Assembly (NCBI GenBank): GCA_024305405.1
Contig: JAKNDB010000110.1
Location: 3,224,001-3,288,000, forward strand
Direction: 5' to 3'
From: Dirofilaria immitis
Lineage: Eukaryota > Nematoda > Chromadorea > Rhabditida > Onchocercidae
Length of the DNA stretch: 64,000 nt
The position numbers and the translations under genes were made by a program. The notes under the pieces are model-generated. The model saw only the letters and a list, made by a program, of their open reading frames with translations, had not been told where the DNA came from and ran no database searches. The number at the start of each line of letters is the position of its first letter. Positions within the stretch are counted from its first letter, which is position 1. Below, piece by piece: positions 26,898 to 40,236 of this stretch.

Positions 26898-29785
26898 ATG
26901 GGTAGTGGAGCAAGCAATCGGCATCAAATGGATGCATCCACCCCTCCAGCAGCTCCAACGATTGGAGTAACGAAGAAATTATCAGATAAAACTTCTAGAC
27001 AAATTGACAAACAATTGCAAAAAGAAAAACTGGAGAATACGAATATTTTCAAGATTTTATTATTAGGGAGTTTTGAAGGAAACGGAATTATTTTTCCATA
27101 AATTTTTCATCGCTAAGAATCCTGCCTTCATATTGAATTGTTTCATGGTTGTAGTCTAATCCTAAACACTAACTTATTGATTCAAAAAAAATCAAAGAAT
27201 TGACTTCTTAAAATAATTTGAAATAAAAAGAAAAACGAGAAGAAAAGAATAATGATATCTCGCTTCACCTGACTGATAGATTTAAAATTCTGACAGTTAA
27301 TTAGTTTTAATTGATCGGTGATAACTATATTTTAGGCGGCTCAGAATGTGGCAAAACGACAATATTTAAACAAATGAGGTTCATTATTTGTTGCATTTTA
27401 TTTTCCACTAAAATTACTGTTGTCATATTGAGAAAAATTGAACATTGAAAATTTTTTTTCAAATGATTTCAAAAGGAGCGCATAAGAATACATAGAGAAC
27501 AAAGTGAGCTTTCTATAAAAGTTGCATTTTGCGGAATTTCATGATAATCGGAGCAGTGTTAAACGGTACAGGATATTGCATCTTGATGGTTTCACTGAAG
27601 AAGACAAATATCGTTATCGGCAGTCAATTTTATGGAATATTGTTGATTCAATGGCAAAAATGCTTCGTATATGTGAAAAATATCGAATTGTACATGAATA
27701 CGTTATACAGGTCTTTTTCATTTCTACTTTTAGAAGCATTATTATATTATATCACATCTTTTATTTCATTTGTAACGAACATATATCAATTGAAATTCAA
27801 ACAATTTTAGGAAAAAGTAAACATATTTATGAAATTTTATCAAAATATCGATCCGGAATGGGAAAATGCTGAAATTGTAATATCGGATGAAATGACTAAA
27901 ATCATTCAACAAATTTGGCAAAGCAGTAGCATACAACTTGCTTACGAAAGACGTTTCAGTTATCAACTACTTGATAATGCTAAATTGTTTGTCACAATTT
28001 TCCCTAAATGTTCCAAACATACAAAATTTTACGCTAATCCTTTTATTTGATCCTTATTTTCAATAATTTCTCAAAATTTTAGACAAATGTTTCAGCTTTC
28101 TGAATAGCCTTGAAAGGATTACATCACCTAATTATTCACCGACAACACAGGATATCTTACAATGTCGTTTTAAAACTTCTGGTATACATGAAATCAATTT
28201 CATACACAATAAAGTCGATTTCAAGTATAAGCTTTTTTTGTCCTTTCAAATATGAAGTGTGCTCATTTACTCGCTCTTATAATTGAAAATTATCATTTAA
28301 ATCATTCGCTTAGTCATTCAACTGATGATCCGAGTTTTTTACTTATTATGAATCATATCTGCCGATTGATTATTCATACGCTGATAATATGGAAATCATT
28401 GAGGATGATCGATGTTGGCGGACAACGCTCAGAAAGGCGCAAATGGATTCACTGCTTCGATGATGTTAGTATGGTGCTATTTGTTGTGGCGATGAGTGAA
28501 TTTGACCAAGCTGATCCCGAAGACGAAAAAATGGCAAGCCACCCACGTTCATTACACATTCTTCTTCCTCCTTATTTTCTTTACATCCTAAATTATCATC
28601 TATCTATAACAAAAAAAAAAAAAAAACTCGTGATTTGCAGTCATAGATAATTGCTCTTCTAGATCCATCATTACTAGTGCTTTCTTGATTTGTTTAATAC
28701 ATTAAGCAAGTTCTTAGCATAAAACCGCTCTCGTATATCGATGAGCAGTGTAAAATTTTTTGAAATGGTTGAAGCAAATTTCATGGGTTAAAAATTAATC
28801 GAAAAATTTTCAAATTTACAGAATAAATGATTTTAATAAGAAGTTTTTCACTGTTTAATTTATCTAATTCAGGATTCGTATTTGATCAAAAGATAATTAA
28901 AAGTTATAAAGTTTGAAATATATACCTGGTTCTGCATTTATTAATATATGATTATTTTTAAATGTAGAATAGGATGAAACAAAGCCAACAAATTTTTAAA
29001 ACGATTGCACAAAGCGACTACTTCAAGAATTCATCCATCATTTTATTTTTGAACAAGTTTGATATCTTCCAAGAAAAGATCAAATATTCCTCACTAAAAA
29101 GTGTTGGCCAGAATACAGTGGTTAGTTTTTTTTTTTCTCTCTCTCTCTCTCTCTCTTATTTAATCAAAGTAATGAGTGAAGTTGTTTTGGAAAGTCTCTG
29201 AAATATTAGATTTAGACGTTTGATATATCATTGCAATTAATTATCTGAAGGAAATAAAAGTTGAACTAAGCGTTAAACAATATGGATGAATACAGCTGCA
29301 ACAGCGATTTTTTTTCCTTCAAACCTGGAATAAGTTTAATTGTCAAAATTCTAATATATTAGACAATTAACTTCTTGAAACACATTCTTGTAATCTTTCG
29401 AAAAAAAAAAAACATAACAGACAGGATATTAAGGTGTTGGCGTGTTCGCTTATGTGCAAAAATTTTATTGATACGATAAACGGAACCAAGATAATGCATA
29501 AACATTTGGTTATCTGATCATAAAAAAAAACTCATATCCATATTATTTATTTATTTATTTATACCTTTATAAGTTCTCATAAAGCTACTTTTTGCAGGTG
29601 ATAATTCAGTAGAGGACTGCATAAAATATTTGAAAAATCAATTCAAACGATGCATACCAAATAGACAAAATTATTTCTCGTTTGTGACAACAGCAACGGA
29701 TACGAAAAATATTGATTTGATGTTTAGTTTGGCAGTCGAACATATTATTAATCAAAATCTTAAAACCATCGGCCTTCATGAATAA
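26898..29785 (+). CDS. Divergent heterotrimeric G-protein alpha subunit
   Basis: G-alpha subunits couple heptahelical receptors to effectors at the inner plasma membrane. Eight exons fit: 26898-27069, 27336-27378, 27572-27710, 27811-27986, 28096-28224, 28404-28533, 28968-29124 and 29598-29785. MGSGAS at the N-terminus fits myristoylation. The P-loop reads [10 protein letters not shown] after splicing. The switch I arginine and threonine are kept (QCRFKTSG), as are switch II ([12 protein letters not shown]), the guanine-specificity NKFD, and TATDT. The C-terminus is IGLHE, without the cysteine that pertussis toxin modifies in Gi/Go. The helical domain and linker regions are unusually diverged, which suggests one of the nematode-specific G-alpha classes used in sensory neurons; I cannot assign a number. 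The intron after 28533 appears to begin with GC (ATG|GCAAGC), and the exon 7-8 junction has alternatives. Confidence 0.9.
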
Positions 29786-30663
29786 TGCATATCATATTCG
29801 TGTTTTCATTTATACGTATCATCTTTTACTACTTTAACAAATATTCTAACAATGTCTTGACTGAAAAAGAATCATCAACAATGTTGTCAGAATTTTACTT
29901 TGCATTGAAGAATTTAGAAATCTCAGAAAACTTTTAAACATCCAATCTCACACACTAATGCTTGAAGATAAAGGATTTGAATGAAAGAAAAGTATAAAAT
30001 GAAAACTGAAACGAATTAAACAGAGCTGATTTCACAATCTTCAAAAAATCCCAGTCGACAAATTTCACCTTTTAACAGATTAAGTTATACTTGGTTCCTA
30101 TCCTTGGCAATCATAAAAATTCATTAGCTCATTAATCGATCTTCACTAATGAACTCTTTCATATGGAAAAATATATATATATATCTATACTTCATTTCCT
30201 CATCTTTGCCAATCAATCAGTAACTGATTTGAGCATTTCCATAAGAAATGGTAGAAATATGTAACGAAAACACATATATTCACAATAAACAAATTGATAA
30301 AATATTAGATTATAGAAAATAGTTAGACGGAAAAATTATAACTCATACGAATAAGTAATAATTCATATGTTAGACTTCATTAACACGATTAGCTGTAAAT
30401 GAAAACAGTGGCCTAACATAGTTGCATAATTTCCAGATCAGTTTCAACTTGATAAAAGCAACAACAGGTGCACGAAGTATGAGGCACTAAAATTACAAAT
30501 AAGTGAATAGAAGTGATATCGATAAGACAGATCTGTCAAATAAATTGGTATAACATTATACAACAAAAACGAAATGAGGTGAACAATATATGGATATTAA
30601 TATCATCCCAGAAACAATAAGAATTTCTAAATGGAATGATTTTTGAAATAATTTGGATCACGA
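29786..30663. other. Intergenic gap between convergent genes
   Basis: Holds the 3' ends of the G-alpha gene (plus) and the FGF-receptor gene (minus). A short AT dinucleotide run lies near 30170-30184. Nothing else is supported. Confidence 0.5.
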
Positions 30664-30707
30664 TTATTGATCAACTTTTAATATAGGCAATGGAGTTTTC
30701 CTTTCTG

Positions 30708-30740
<33 letters not shown>

Positions 30741-33700
30741 GCGAGTATAATTTGTATGGAGTTGATTCTGCTCCATTACATTCAATATGACAAAATTCGA
30801 CAACACCACCTAGACCTTCTGCACTAGACATACCTGAAGAGCCACCGCGTCCACTTGAACTTGACTCAATTGAAAATCTTCGTTGCTGATTGGCGCTATT
30901 CGACTTCGGTACCGAAATTTCATTCGGATTTTCTTTATTCACCTCTGCTAGTAAACTGAAAAATTTCGAATATTCTAAAGCATTACGTAAATATCCTCTT
31001 ACACATATATTAGAAAGAGATTATTTAGAAAAAGTTGGGAACCAAACTTATCGATTTTGCTATAATTAACAATAAAGAAGTCGACAAAAGCATATTCTTC
31101 CTATTAAGTTTTTCGAACGATAGTTAAATTGCTAATCATCAGCAAGAGATAAAAATACGAGTAAAAAATTCCTTACAAAACTTTTAATCTTCAAGCAACG
31201 ACAAACTAACGTGCTTGCTTGATTGACAATAAATGCAGATGCGGAGCCTTCAAATGTTGGCTTTCTCATATTATCCAGATGGATTGAATTGGCTTCATAA
31301 GCAGTGGAATCAGAAAAACGAGTATGCCTTAGTGGTGGGAAAGGAAACTTTGTGCCTCGTAATTTACCTAAATAATTGGGAAGTTTTACAATAAAATTTG
31401 AAATATACTTAATAAAAAGTGTGGAACTGGAAAATAATTTGAAAATTTGGGAAATAAAATTCCAATGAAATCATTTTTCATTCTATCTGACGATGTAAGC
31501 TTCATTTCAAACGACAAGAATGAACCACGAATGAAACTATATTTCAGAAGAGCAAGTTGAATATATATGCAAATATATTTTACCTTTTCAGCAGAAACTG
31601 ATTGTGCACTCTCAACATTTACATATTGCGGATTCAGTAGACCATTGTTACAAGTAATTTCTTCGGTGTCATTTTTTCCATCAATGATTTCTTTTTTTTA
31701 TCAACTTCTGAATAGCCACATGGGTCATCACTTAGTTGACGTTTCTTATAAGACATCGGCGAATCACCTTTCTCATTAACATCTGAATCCAATATGGCTG
31801 ATGTTGCTCCAGCTGACCATAAAGGTGAACCGATTGCGCTATCTATTGATATTGTCGCCGTGTTATTCAAGCTAAGTTCATTGAAAAGTCTGAAATAGAT
31901 TTACTTGCAAATCTTTGCGTAAAGTCTCTTGGAGAGATTGTGAAGCCATATTTGAAAATTCAGAAGCATAAACTTTTGAACTCAATTACTTTCCACGCAT
32001 CATAAAAATGATAATGGAGAAACTTTCATCCCAATACTTACGACGCATCCGCTATTGGAAGTGCAGGACATCTTCTAATAAATGCATGATGTACACCGGA
32101 TCGACTCTGCTTCTCATATAAAACAGCTTTTTCGCCAGATAATAGTGGATGGGAATCATTATCAAATTCAGTATCTGACTCAGGATCGACTACTGGCTGA
32201 AGTTAACACAGCTGATCAAATAAAATTCAAACGACAGTATAAATATGGATACGAATCAATTTTATAGAAGGAAAGATGAAAAACGATTCTGATAATCAAC
32301 AGCAGGAACACTAACAGGATCATTAAATCTGTTCGGTTATCTAACTGAATGACATATGGTAAAAACTCGCATTTGCAAGCTCATGGTATCGTAACTAAGG
32401 CATTTCCTTATGTTCAGCTATTGTCACTTTTTTCATGATTCAAACCACATCATCTTCAGTTCTTGGGGACAGAGAATTCGTCATGGGCAATTCCACCGAA
32501 ATCGCTTCTTCCAATATCTTCAGTTTCACACCAGACTGGTGAGGAAAAGAACAAGGATTACATAAGAAGGAAATAATCAACTAAGTATAGAAACTTGGAT
32601 GATTCTCCGATCCAGTGATTTCAATTCAAGAAAACCGCAAATGCTTGAGATTTACTTCACTCGGACTTATAACAGGTTCCGACAGCGGTCGTGCTTTCCT
32701 ATGCCTTGTTGGACTCTCCGTCGTACGCAGTGGTGGAGGTGGCGGTGGTGCGATATTTCTCACTTCTTCACTTCCATCACTCGCTATTGATTGCACTTCT
32801 AGATAATTCTGCAACTATTGTCTCAAAGATAGAATAAATTATACATAATAGCAAAGTTTTAAATAAAGAAGCAATTTTGAATGATAGTGTAGATAACCTC
32901 GTGATCACGAGCTGATTGAGTAAGCATCCAATCAAAATAATCAACTAAGGTATCGAAACTTGGACGATTTTCTGGTTTTTCCTGAAAATTCATCTTGGCA
33001 ATAGCAGCATTAAATAATTGTAACAATTTATGGAAACAACAAATCGTAAATACAATTATGCATGAAAAATACCTGCCAACAGGCAACCATAACATCGTAA
33101 ACCTCCTCAGGACAATTATCCGGTGCTTCCATTCGATATCCCTCTTTCAGACATGAATACAGTTGCTGCATTGCAATCGATGGATACGGTGTGCCACCGA
33201 GAGTCATTATTTCCCAAAGCAATATTCCAAACGACCAACTGAAAAAAGGGAAATATATGCCAATAATCGTTTCCAATTGAATTAAAGTTTTTGCTAATTG
33301 ATAAAATTGATATAAGAGAAAGCTGAGAGGAAAAACTGTACACATCGCTGTAGATTGTGTATACATGAGAATCTAATGCTTCTAATGCCATCCATTTAAT
33401 TGGTAATCGACCATTTCCCTTCTTTCGATAATAATCATTGTAATGGACATCTCGGGATAAACCAAAGTCTGATATTTTCATTACAAAACCGTCCGCCACT
33501 AAAACATTTCGTGCTGCCAAATCACGGTGAATTATCTGCAAACGGTACCTGATTTACGGGTAGAGTGTGCTTTCGGAACAAAATATTCAGTTGATTAAAA
33601 AATGCAATGGGTTTTGGAAAAAACAATAAAACCTTTCTACTGGCCATAAACTCCATTCCTTTAGCTACTTGCCAGGCAAACTGTACAAGATGTCGTTGTG

Positions 33701-36700
33701 TCAAATGTTTGATAAGTACTGGCTGATCGTGTGTTGATGTAGTGGTTAATTTCCGCTGCAGCTTTCGCGGTTCTAAATAATGATCGCTGCCACCTCCAAC
33801 ACTAGCGCCAAAACTTGTAGCCTCAGGAATCTGAGAACCGCTTTCTGCATCTCGAGGACGATGAGCCCTCAGAAAATCCCTGAATTGTATTAAATTACTA
33901 CTGCTTATAATTAGAAGAAAATAATTCAAAATATCAATCATGATTCGTTAATAATTCTAAATGACCGTCAGAACATGACAACGATTATGTAAAAAATTAA
34001 TTAACCTCAAATTTCCGTGCTTGCACAATTCTACGATAACATATAATGGACCAGTGCCAGTGCAACACCCAATCAATCGGAGCAAATTTTCATGATGACC
34101 AATTATTTTAAATGTTTCCATTTCACTGACCAAATCAATTAATTCTTTCTCATGAGCTGACGCTTTTAATTTTTTGATGGCTACCTATAAGTTAAAATAC
34201 TTACAAAATATATGATCAGTTTTATCTTGATAAAAACTTCGGCAAAGTAACTAAACAAAATCTGGTATTCCAAAAAGAAAAAATGGTAACATTAGTTACT
34301 TCTTCTTCTCTCATGTCCCCTTGGTTTGTAGTTGTTCGCGCTATTGGAACTCCTAATATTGCTTTCCAAACTTCTCCAAATGCTCCTTCGCCCAGCATCT
34401 CCACAAAATGCAATCTTAAAAACATCTCAAACATTCAAAGTCTAGCAGAAGTTTCAGATTTAAAAAATCTTCCTGGAATATCTATAAATTAGGACCTTGA
34501 TCTTTCGACTTCCCAAGCGGGATCAGGTGGAATTTCATAATCCGACAAAAAGTTAGGTCGCTCGAAAGTCGCGGTCTCCTGGTACCAGATGTTGCAATTG
34601 GTTCTACATGAATTTGATATGTCGATGGCATATCAGACCAACCATCGTTTTCTGGATCAACTGGCCGTTTCGTAACAATAACCTGAAAATTTCCAATTTT
34701 ATCCTTTTGTGAAAACGAAACTAATCTATAAAAGCTGGGCGAATTCTCAAAACTGATTCATTTATTAGCTTCCTAGAAGATATGCTTCCAGCAAAAATCA
34801 ATGAAAAATGAAGTAGAATAAAAGAAAAGAAACTTTATGAAGGATAGGAAAGAAGAAAATTACCCGTTTTTAACTGGGCCAATGAATTGCTCCATTTCAG
34901 CTATTTGTGCTTTTGAGCGTTTTCGAATACAAAATATGTAGAATAGAGTAGTAGCCAATGTGAAAATGAACAGAATAAGAAGAAATACGATAGCCGCAAT
35001 AGATGAACGAGACCATTTCGCATCCGGATTTCCTGTCGCAAGCGTCATTGCATGGAATTCGTTAACTGTTAAAGTTGCATTTGCTATCGCCTTAAATCGA
35101 TTTCATTTATTTAGGCATGAAGAAATATTTATTTCACTGAATAATACAGTTTTCCCTCATCTGACATTTTTAGTGAGAGATAAGAGACTCACATGACCAA
35201 GATGATTGCCTGATACACATGCATACATTCCTTGATCAGCAACTGTCACATTTACTATTGTCAATGTTGATGAATCTTGCGATGTTTTCGTCACTATTGC
35301 ATTCTAAAGAAGTATAATCAGATATCTCACGGAGATTTGAGAAGGAAAGATGAGTTATAAGAAAGATATCAAACAAAAAGAAAGGAGAAAATGAAATTAA
35401 ATTAAACTGAAAACTAAACAAGACATAGCTTCATGAAATGCTAATTTAGAGATGAGTGTGCAAAAAAAGGAAAAAAAACAAAAGCTTCACTTAAAGTTTG
35501 ATAAGATATTATTAAACAACCTCCACTGATTGCATATCAGTATATCGGAAAACATATTTATGATCTGTTTCATTCCAGTAATAAATGGAATCATTGGTCA
35601 TTTCAATGCGCATCCAAACAATATGTGGTGTCAAATCTGATATTACCTATAAAACAAAAACTTTCCATCACACATTCCAGGTCCCAAAATCATTGTAATT
35701 TTCTCAAACATAATTTTTAATCAAAACACGATCTTTAATTTTTACTCTGATATTAAAAGATCTATAAAAAAAAAAAAGAAAAATAAAAGGTTTGCCCACC
35801 TTGCAAGTGAAATTAACAGTACTGTTAGCATCAACGGTTTGATTTAAGAGAATATTTGGGACGATGATCGGTTTTGAGCGCATCCGATCAACAACTCTCA
35901 ATTTGAAAGTTCGTGTTACTGAACCGGCCGAATTAAATGCCTATATTAAAAACAAACAATGCTATATATAATAATGTATTTTCCAGCATTATTAACTTAG
36001 TAGTGATCGCAACATTATCTGTTTAAATAAATTTCTCAAAAAAACTCATCACTGGATACTTCTAGAAAAAAATTACTTTTCACGAAACTTCATTCTGGAG
36101 TTGAAAACTTTGCACCTATTTCAGAAATACTTCGAAAAACATTGCTTTATATTATTAGCTTATGACTATGATTTTTTTTTGAAGTTCTAATTTGTAGCTA
36201 TCAAAGAAAATTTTCATTAACCGTATTGACACCTAACTTCTTTTAACTATTTCCAGAAAGCCAAGAGAGTAAAAACGAGTTAAAAATATATCCTTTTCCC
36301 TCATCTTCTCATGGATCGTATAAGATAAAGGTAAAAACTAATTCGTCAAAAAAAAAAACAGATTTTAAAATTACAAAATTAAAATCGAATTAAGACATCT
36401 GCGGGAAAAATAATTCATAAATTAACTAGATATTCCGTTCATTTTAAATACTTGCTAATATAGCCTAAATCTAATATTTTTATATTGAAATTTTGTGCAT
36501 TCTACATTGGAAGATTTAGATAACTTACTTCACACGTATAATCACCTGAATCTGATTCTGCAACGTCTTCTATCTCCAACGTATTTTTTCGTAGACGGAA
36601 TTCAGTTCCTACTGGTCTTCGAACTTCAGTAGTAATTACTTTTTGTTATTATTGAACCAGATAACCTAAAATAATAATCTATTTTGCTCTTCATCTAACA

Positions 36701-39700
36701 ATGTGAATCACGATGATATTGAAAGATTCAAAAAATTTCTAATACGATAGTAAATGCAAATTGCCTGTGGTTCTGGTTGCCCTCCAGCTTTGCACTGTAG
36801 TTTAATGGTTCTTCCAGAAGGTGTTATCACCGATGTATCAGCATCCTCATCACGTACTTTGAAGTACGGTGGCACTAAACTTCACTATGTATTCATTTAA
36901 AAAGTGTTAAGAAATAAGCATTCTGAATGATATGATATATTCCAGGCATTTTGGCGATTAACGATAAAAGAGACAAATATCATCGAACTAAATCAGCAGC
37001 AGTAAATATATCAGTTGATACCAAATTACCGTTAAAATTAGAAATTCGAAAACTTATTTTGAAAGAACAAAAGCATTGATGGATTGCGCGGAACAAATAA
37101 CAGAATATATTCCTATAATACATGATAAATGGAGGACAAAAATTGATTATTTAAATGGAAAACCTTTTTGGAGAGGAAAGTGCGCCGGGTAGTGGAACGT
37201 ACTGTAATTAAATTCGTTGCATGCAGAAAGGCCATCTTTGTAGTAAATGTTGAAGATGTTGTTGCTGCTATGGGATGGATCCTTCTCGGTGCAATATCGG
37301 GAAGTTGTGCTTCACGAGATTCATCTGGACGCGGTTGATCATGCATTACGAAGTCTATCGCTGATTTTTCTGACATTTTCTCATCAGCTTCACTGGAGGA
37401 GCTATCATTGTCGTTCATTAAAATATCATCCTTATTTTCTGGGCCAAGATTTTGGATACCATTAGTTGTAACACTTGCACTGATATCTGGAATTTCTTGT
37501 TGAAGAAGTGTTCGTGCCCGAAGACGTTTCTCAGCAGTATCTAAAGTATTCCAATCACTCAGTGCTGGTTTAATAGCGGTAATTTTTGCTGAGTTAACAG
37601 GTTCGATAACAAATGACTCACATCCACCCAATTATTTGTCACTAGCCAGTCGAGTAATTTTACCGGATCTGAAAATTTGCATTAAAAAATAAATAACTTT
37701 TAACTGGTACTCAACAAAGCATGCTTACCAGACAAAAGAGCTGTCGCCCGTAAGCCACTGAGATGCCGTTGTTGATCATGCATTATATCACTGGGTATTG
37801 TATCATGCAATCCAACTCCTTGCAGAATTTCATGCGCATCCGTTCCCAGCAATTCATTCCCACAGACACCATTCTCACATATTTTCTTTCCTAGGGGTTT
37901 TCGAATTTTGGAAGCATATTTTTGAAGGCTTCACAACGCTCATCGTTAACCTCAGTCCAGTTAATGCCATCTTTTCGATACTCGCCCGTAAGATACCATA
38001 AGCAGATACACTTTTCCGGAACATGTTCAGCCGGAAATTCATGCATGAAGAAATAATCACAGAAATCTGCAACAATATCAAACACGTGCCACAGCATTCA
38101 CCAAACTCATGCAATAAGAACAAAAGAAAGACAATCACGCCTATAGAAGTACTAGCAGTTATTATTATATATTTTTTTCTTCAACTTTAAGAATTCTGAA
38201 TGAAACTTCAGAATTTGCATGCATTGCAACACTTCGCATTCATCATATTTCTTGAAATTCAATAATATAATTCACTTCAATATTCCAAAAGAATTTTACT
38301 AAAAGAACTGATAACGTAGAAGAATAATCCAATTTTCTCGGCCGTAATTTTAAAACATTCTCTTGTGTCTCTCACTTCGAAATATGCCCGAATATCAAAG
38401 GAAGTCATTTCATTAGGGAAAAATTATTTCATGCAGTTTATTGATATCAGTCTGCTGAATTCATATCAATTGTTAAAATTAGTATAGACACCCACACATG
38501 AATATACATTTCTAAACTTACCAATAATTTCTAGAGTAAAATTACGAAATATTGAGCCAGCTTGATTCCATACTTTGCATGCCCATGAGCCCTGTAAATA
38601 CATAATTACCTTGGAAAGAATATAGATATCATAGTCAGAATGAAACAATAATTCGCATGAAATTTTACCTGATCACTAACTTCCACTCTCCTTATTTCCA
38701 AAGAGAAATGTTTTTTATTTTCACGAAGACGTTCATTATTTGCATACGTTGTATGATCCAGAAATTCTCCGTTCCTAAACCAATGAATCTGAAAATTAGA
38801 AAATCAATTTTTGAAGAAAAAAGAAGACATCATTTCACAGTCAGAAATAAGCAAAAAATACTAGAGTCATCAGGATTATTCAACCATTAGTTGTAATCTT
38901 TTTTTAATAACATATTTGCGCATTAAACCAAAACTTACATTCTGAAGTTTTAATGAGAAGCTCAAAATACTACAACGCCATTTCTTATCTTTCAATGCTA
39001 GTCAGACTGTCACTAATTGAGGATTTTATTGGTTATTATTGATCAACAGATAGCCTTGTCTGATTTTATATCTTTACAAAATTCGAATAAATGATGATTT
39101 GTAAATTTGCTGATAGATTAGTAGGAAATAAACCTTTGGGGCTGGTCTTGCTAATGCAGTGCATTTGAATATCGCTTTATCGTTCAGAAATACCTCATGA
39201 ACAACTCTTTGATTTTGCTTAAATCGAGGTGGACCGGCTGAAAAAAGATGGTACTGTCACAATGTTGAATGACTTAAAAACAATGAGATATTGGTTTTCA
39301 TTAGCCTTTTATATTCATACTTTTGTTTGGAATAAATTTCCTTTATTACCAACACTGGAATCTTTATAAAATATTGATTACATGATGATACCAATAATAC
39401 CGCTTGGCACAATTCATGGCCTCTCATAGTGAATGAAATATATGAGAATAAATGAGATTCTAGTGCTCACTCCAATAATTTCTTCAGCAAAATATGATCC
39501 TAAGAATTATAATTCTTTCAAAACTCAATGTGTTTCCCAGTTGTTATCATTTGAGGTACTATGAAAAGATGAACGTTGTAAAATTCAGAATAATTTGTGA
39601 GTGTAAAACAGCAAACAGGTCAGGTAACAACTGCTCATTTATCACTTTTTTTTTTTGCAGAGTGAAAACAGTTCTAATTTTTAGAAATGTAGCAATCGAA

Positions 39701-40236
39701 CATCGTTTTTCTTCTATTCTTATACATTAATTAACTGACATCATACTGTTAGAATCTTGGCATGATGATAAATACAGATGAATTTATGGTAGATGTCATG
39801 TGAAGTTTGCCAGATTCTCATCAAATTATGTTAGAAGAGGATGTTAAGGAACTGCAACAAGCTGAAGTGTCAAAACCGTAGTGAGTTTTCATTCTTTGAC
39901 AGTAATCTACAGATTTACGATAGACGAGGCGGAACATAACATTTCTTCTTTTCCTATGGACAATAAAAGACCTTCTTAACCACTGTGCTATTATGAATGG
40001 TTTTCAAGGTCTCATGTGTTCTGGTACGGTATAACTGTGCATTGGCCTTGTAATGGCCTAAGGATAAAAATAGCCTTGTAATGGCCTAAGAATAAAAATA
40101 GCCTTGTAATGGCCTAAATGGACTTACTTTGGAGCCAAGGTCGTAATCCTTTGGCACTATTGTGTGCAGGCACAATAGCACTCGCACGTACTACTAATAC
40201 TGTTATCAAAAATAGGCGTATTATCGCAGAATACAT
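30664..40236 (-). CDS. egl-15: FGF receptor tyrosine kinase, EGL-15 type
   Basis: A receptor for FGF ligands; in C. elegans EGL-15 controls fluid balance and sex-myoblast migration. The first exon, 40236-40128, gives a signal peptide ([20 protein letters not shown]). Ig domain 1 follows (39237-39134, 38788-38669, 38591-38522). A cysteine-containing insert comes next (38066-37729), then an acidic, serine-rich exon (from 37668; [12 protein letters not shown]), Ig domains 2 and 3 (about 36885-35195), and the membrane helix near 35000. The kinase (34434-32890) keeps [27 protein letters not shown] and the activation-loop pair DYYRKK. It has an insert of about 45 residues before helix E, and ALE in place of APE. 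The tail has five exons ending in a run of 11 Gln. One-base shifts at homopolymers occur at about 31692, 34577, 36640, 37627 and 37894; each resumes the conserved frame. The Ig2 5' junction is unresolved. Confidence 0.92.
40045..40117. repeat. 28-bp tandem repeat, 2.6 copies
   Basis: GCCTTGTAATGGCCTAAGRA followed by TAAAAATA, at 40045-40072, 40073-40100 and partly 40101-40117. It sits at the start of the first intron of the FGF-receptor gene, beginning right beside the donor site. Confidence 0.9.
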
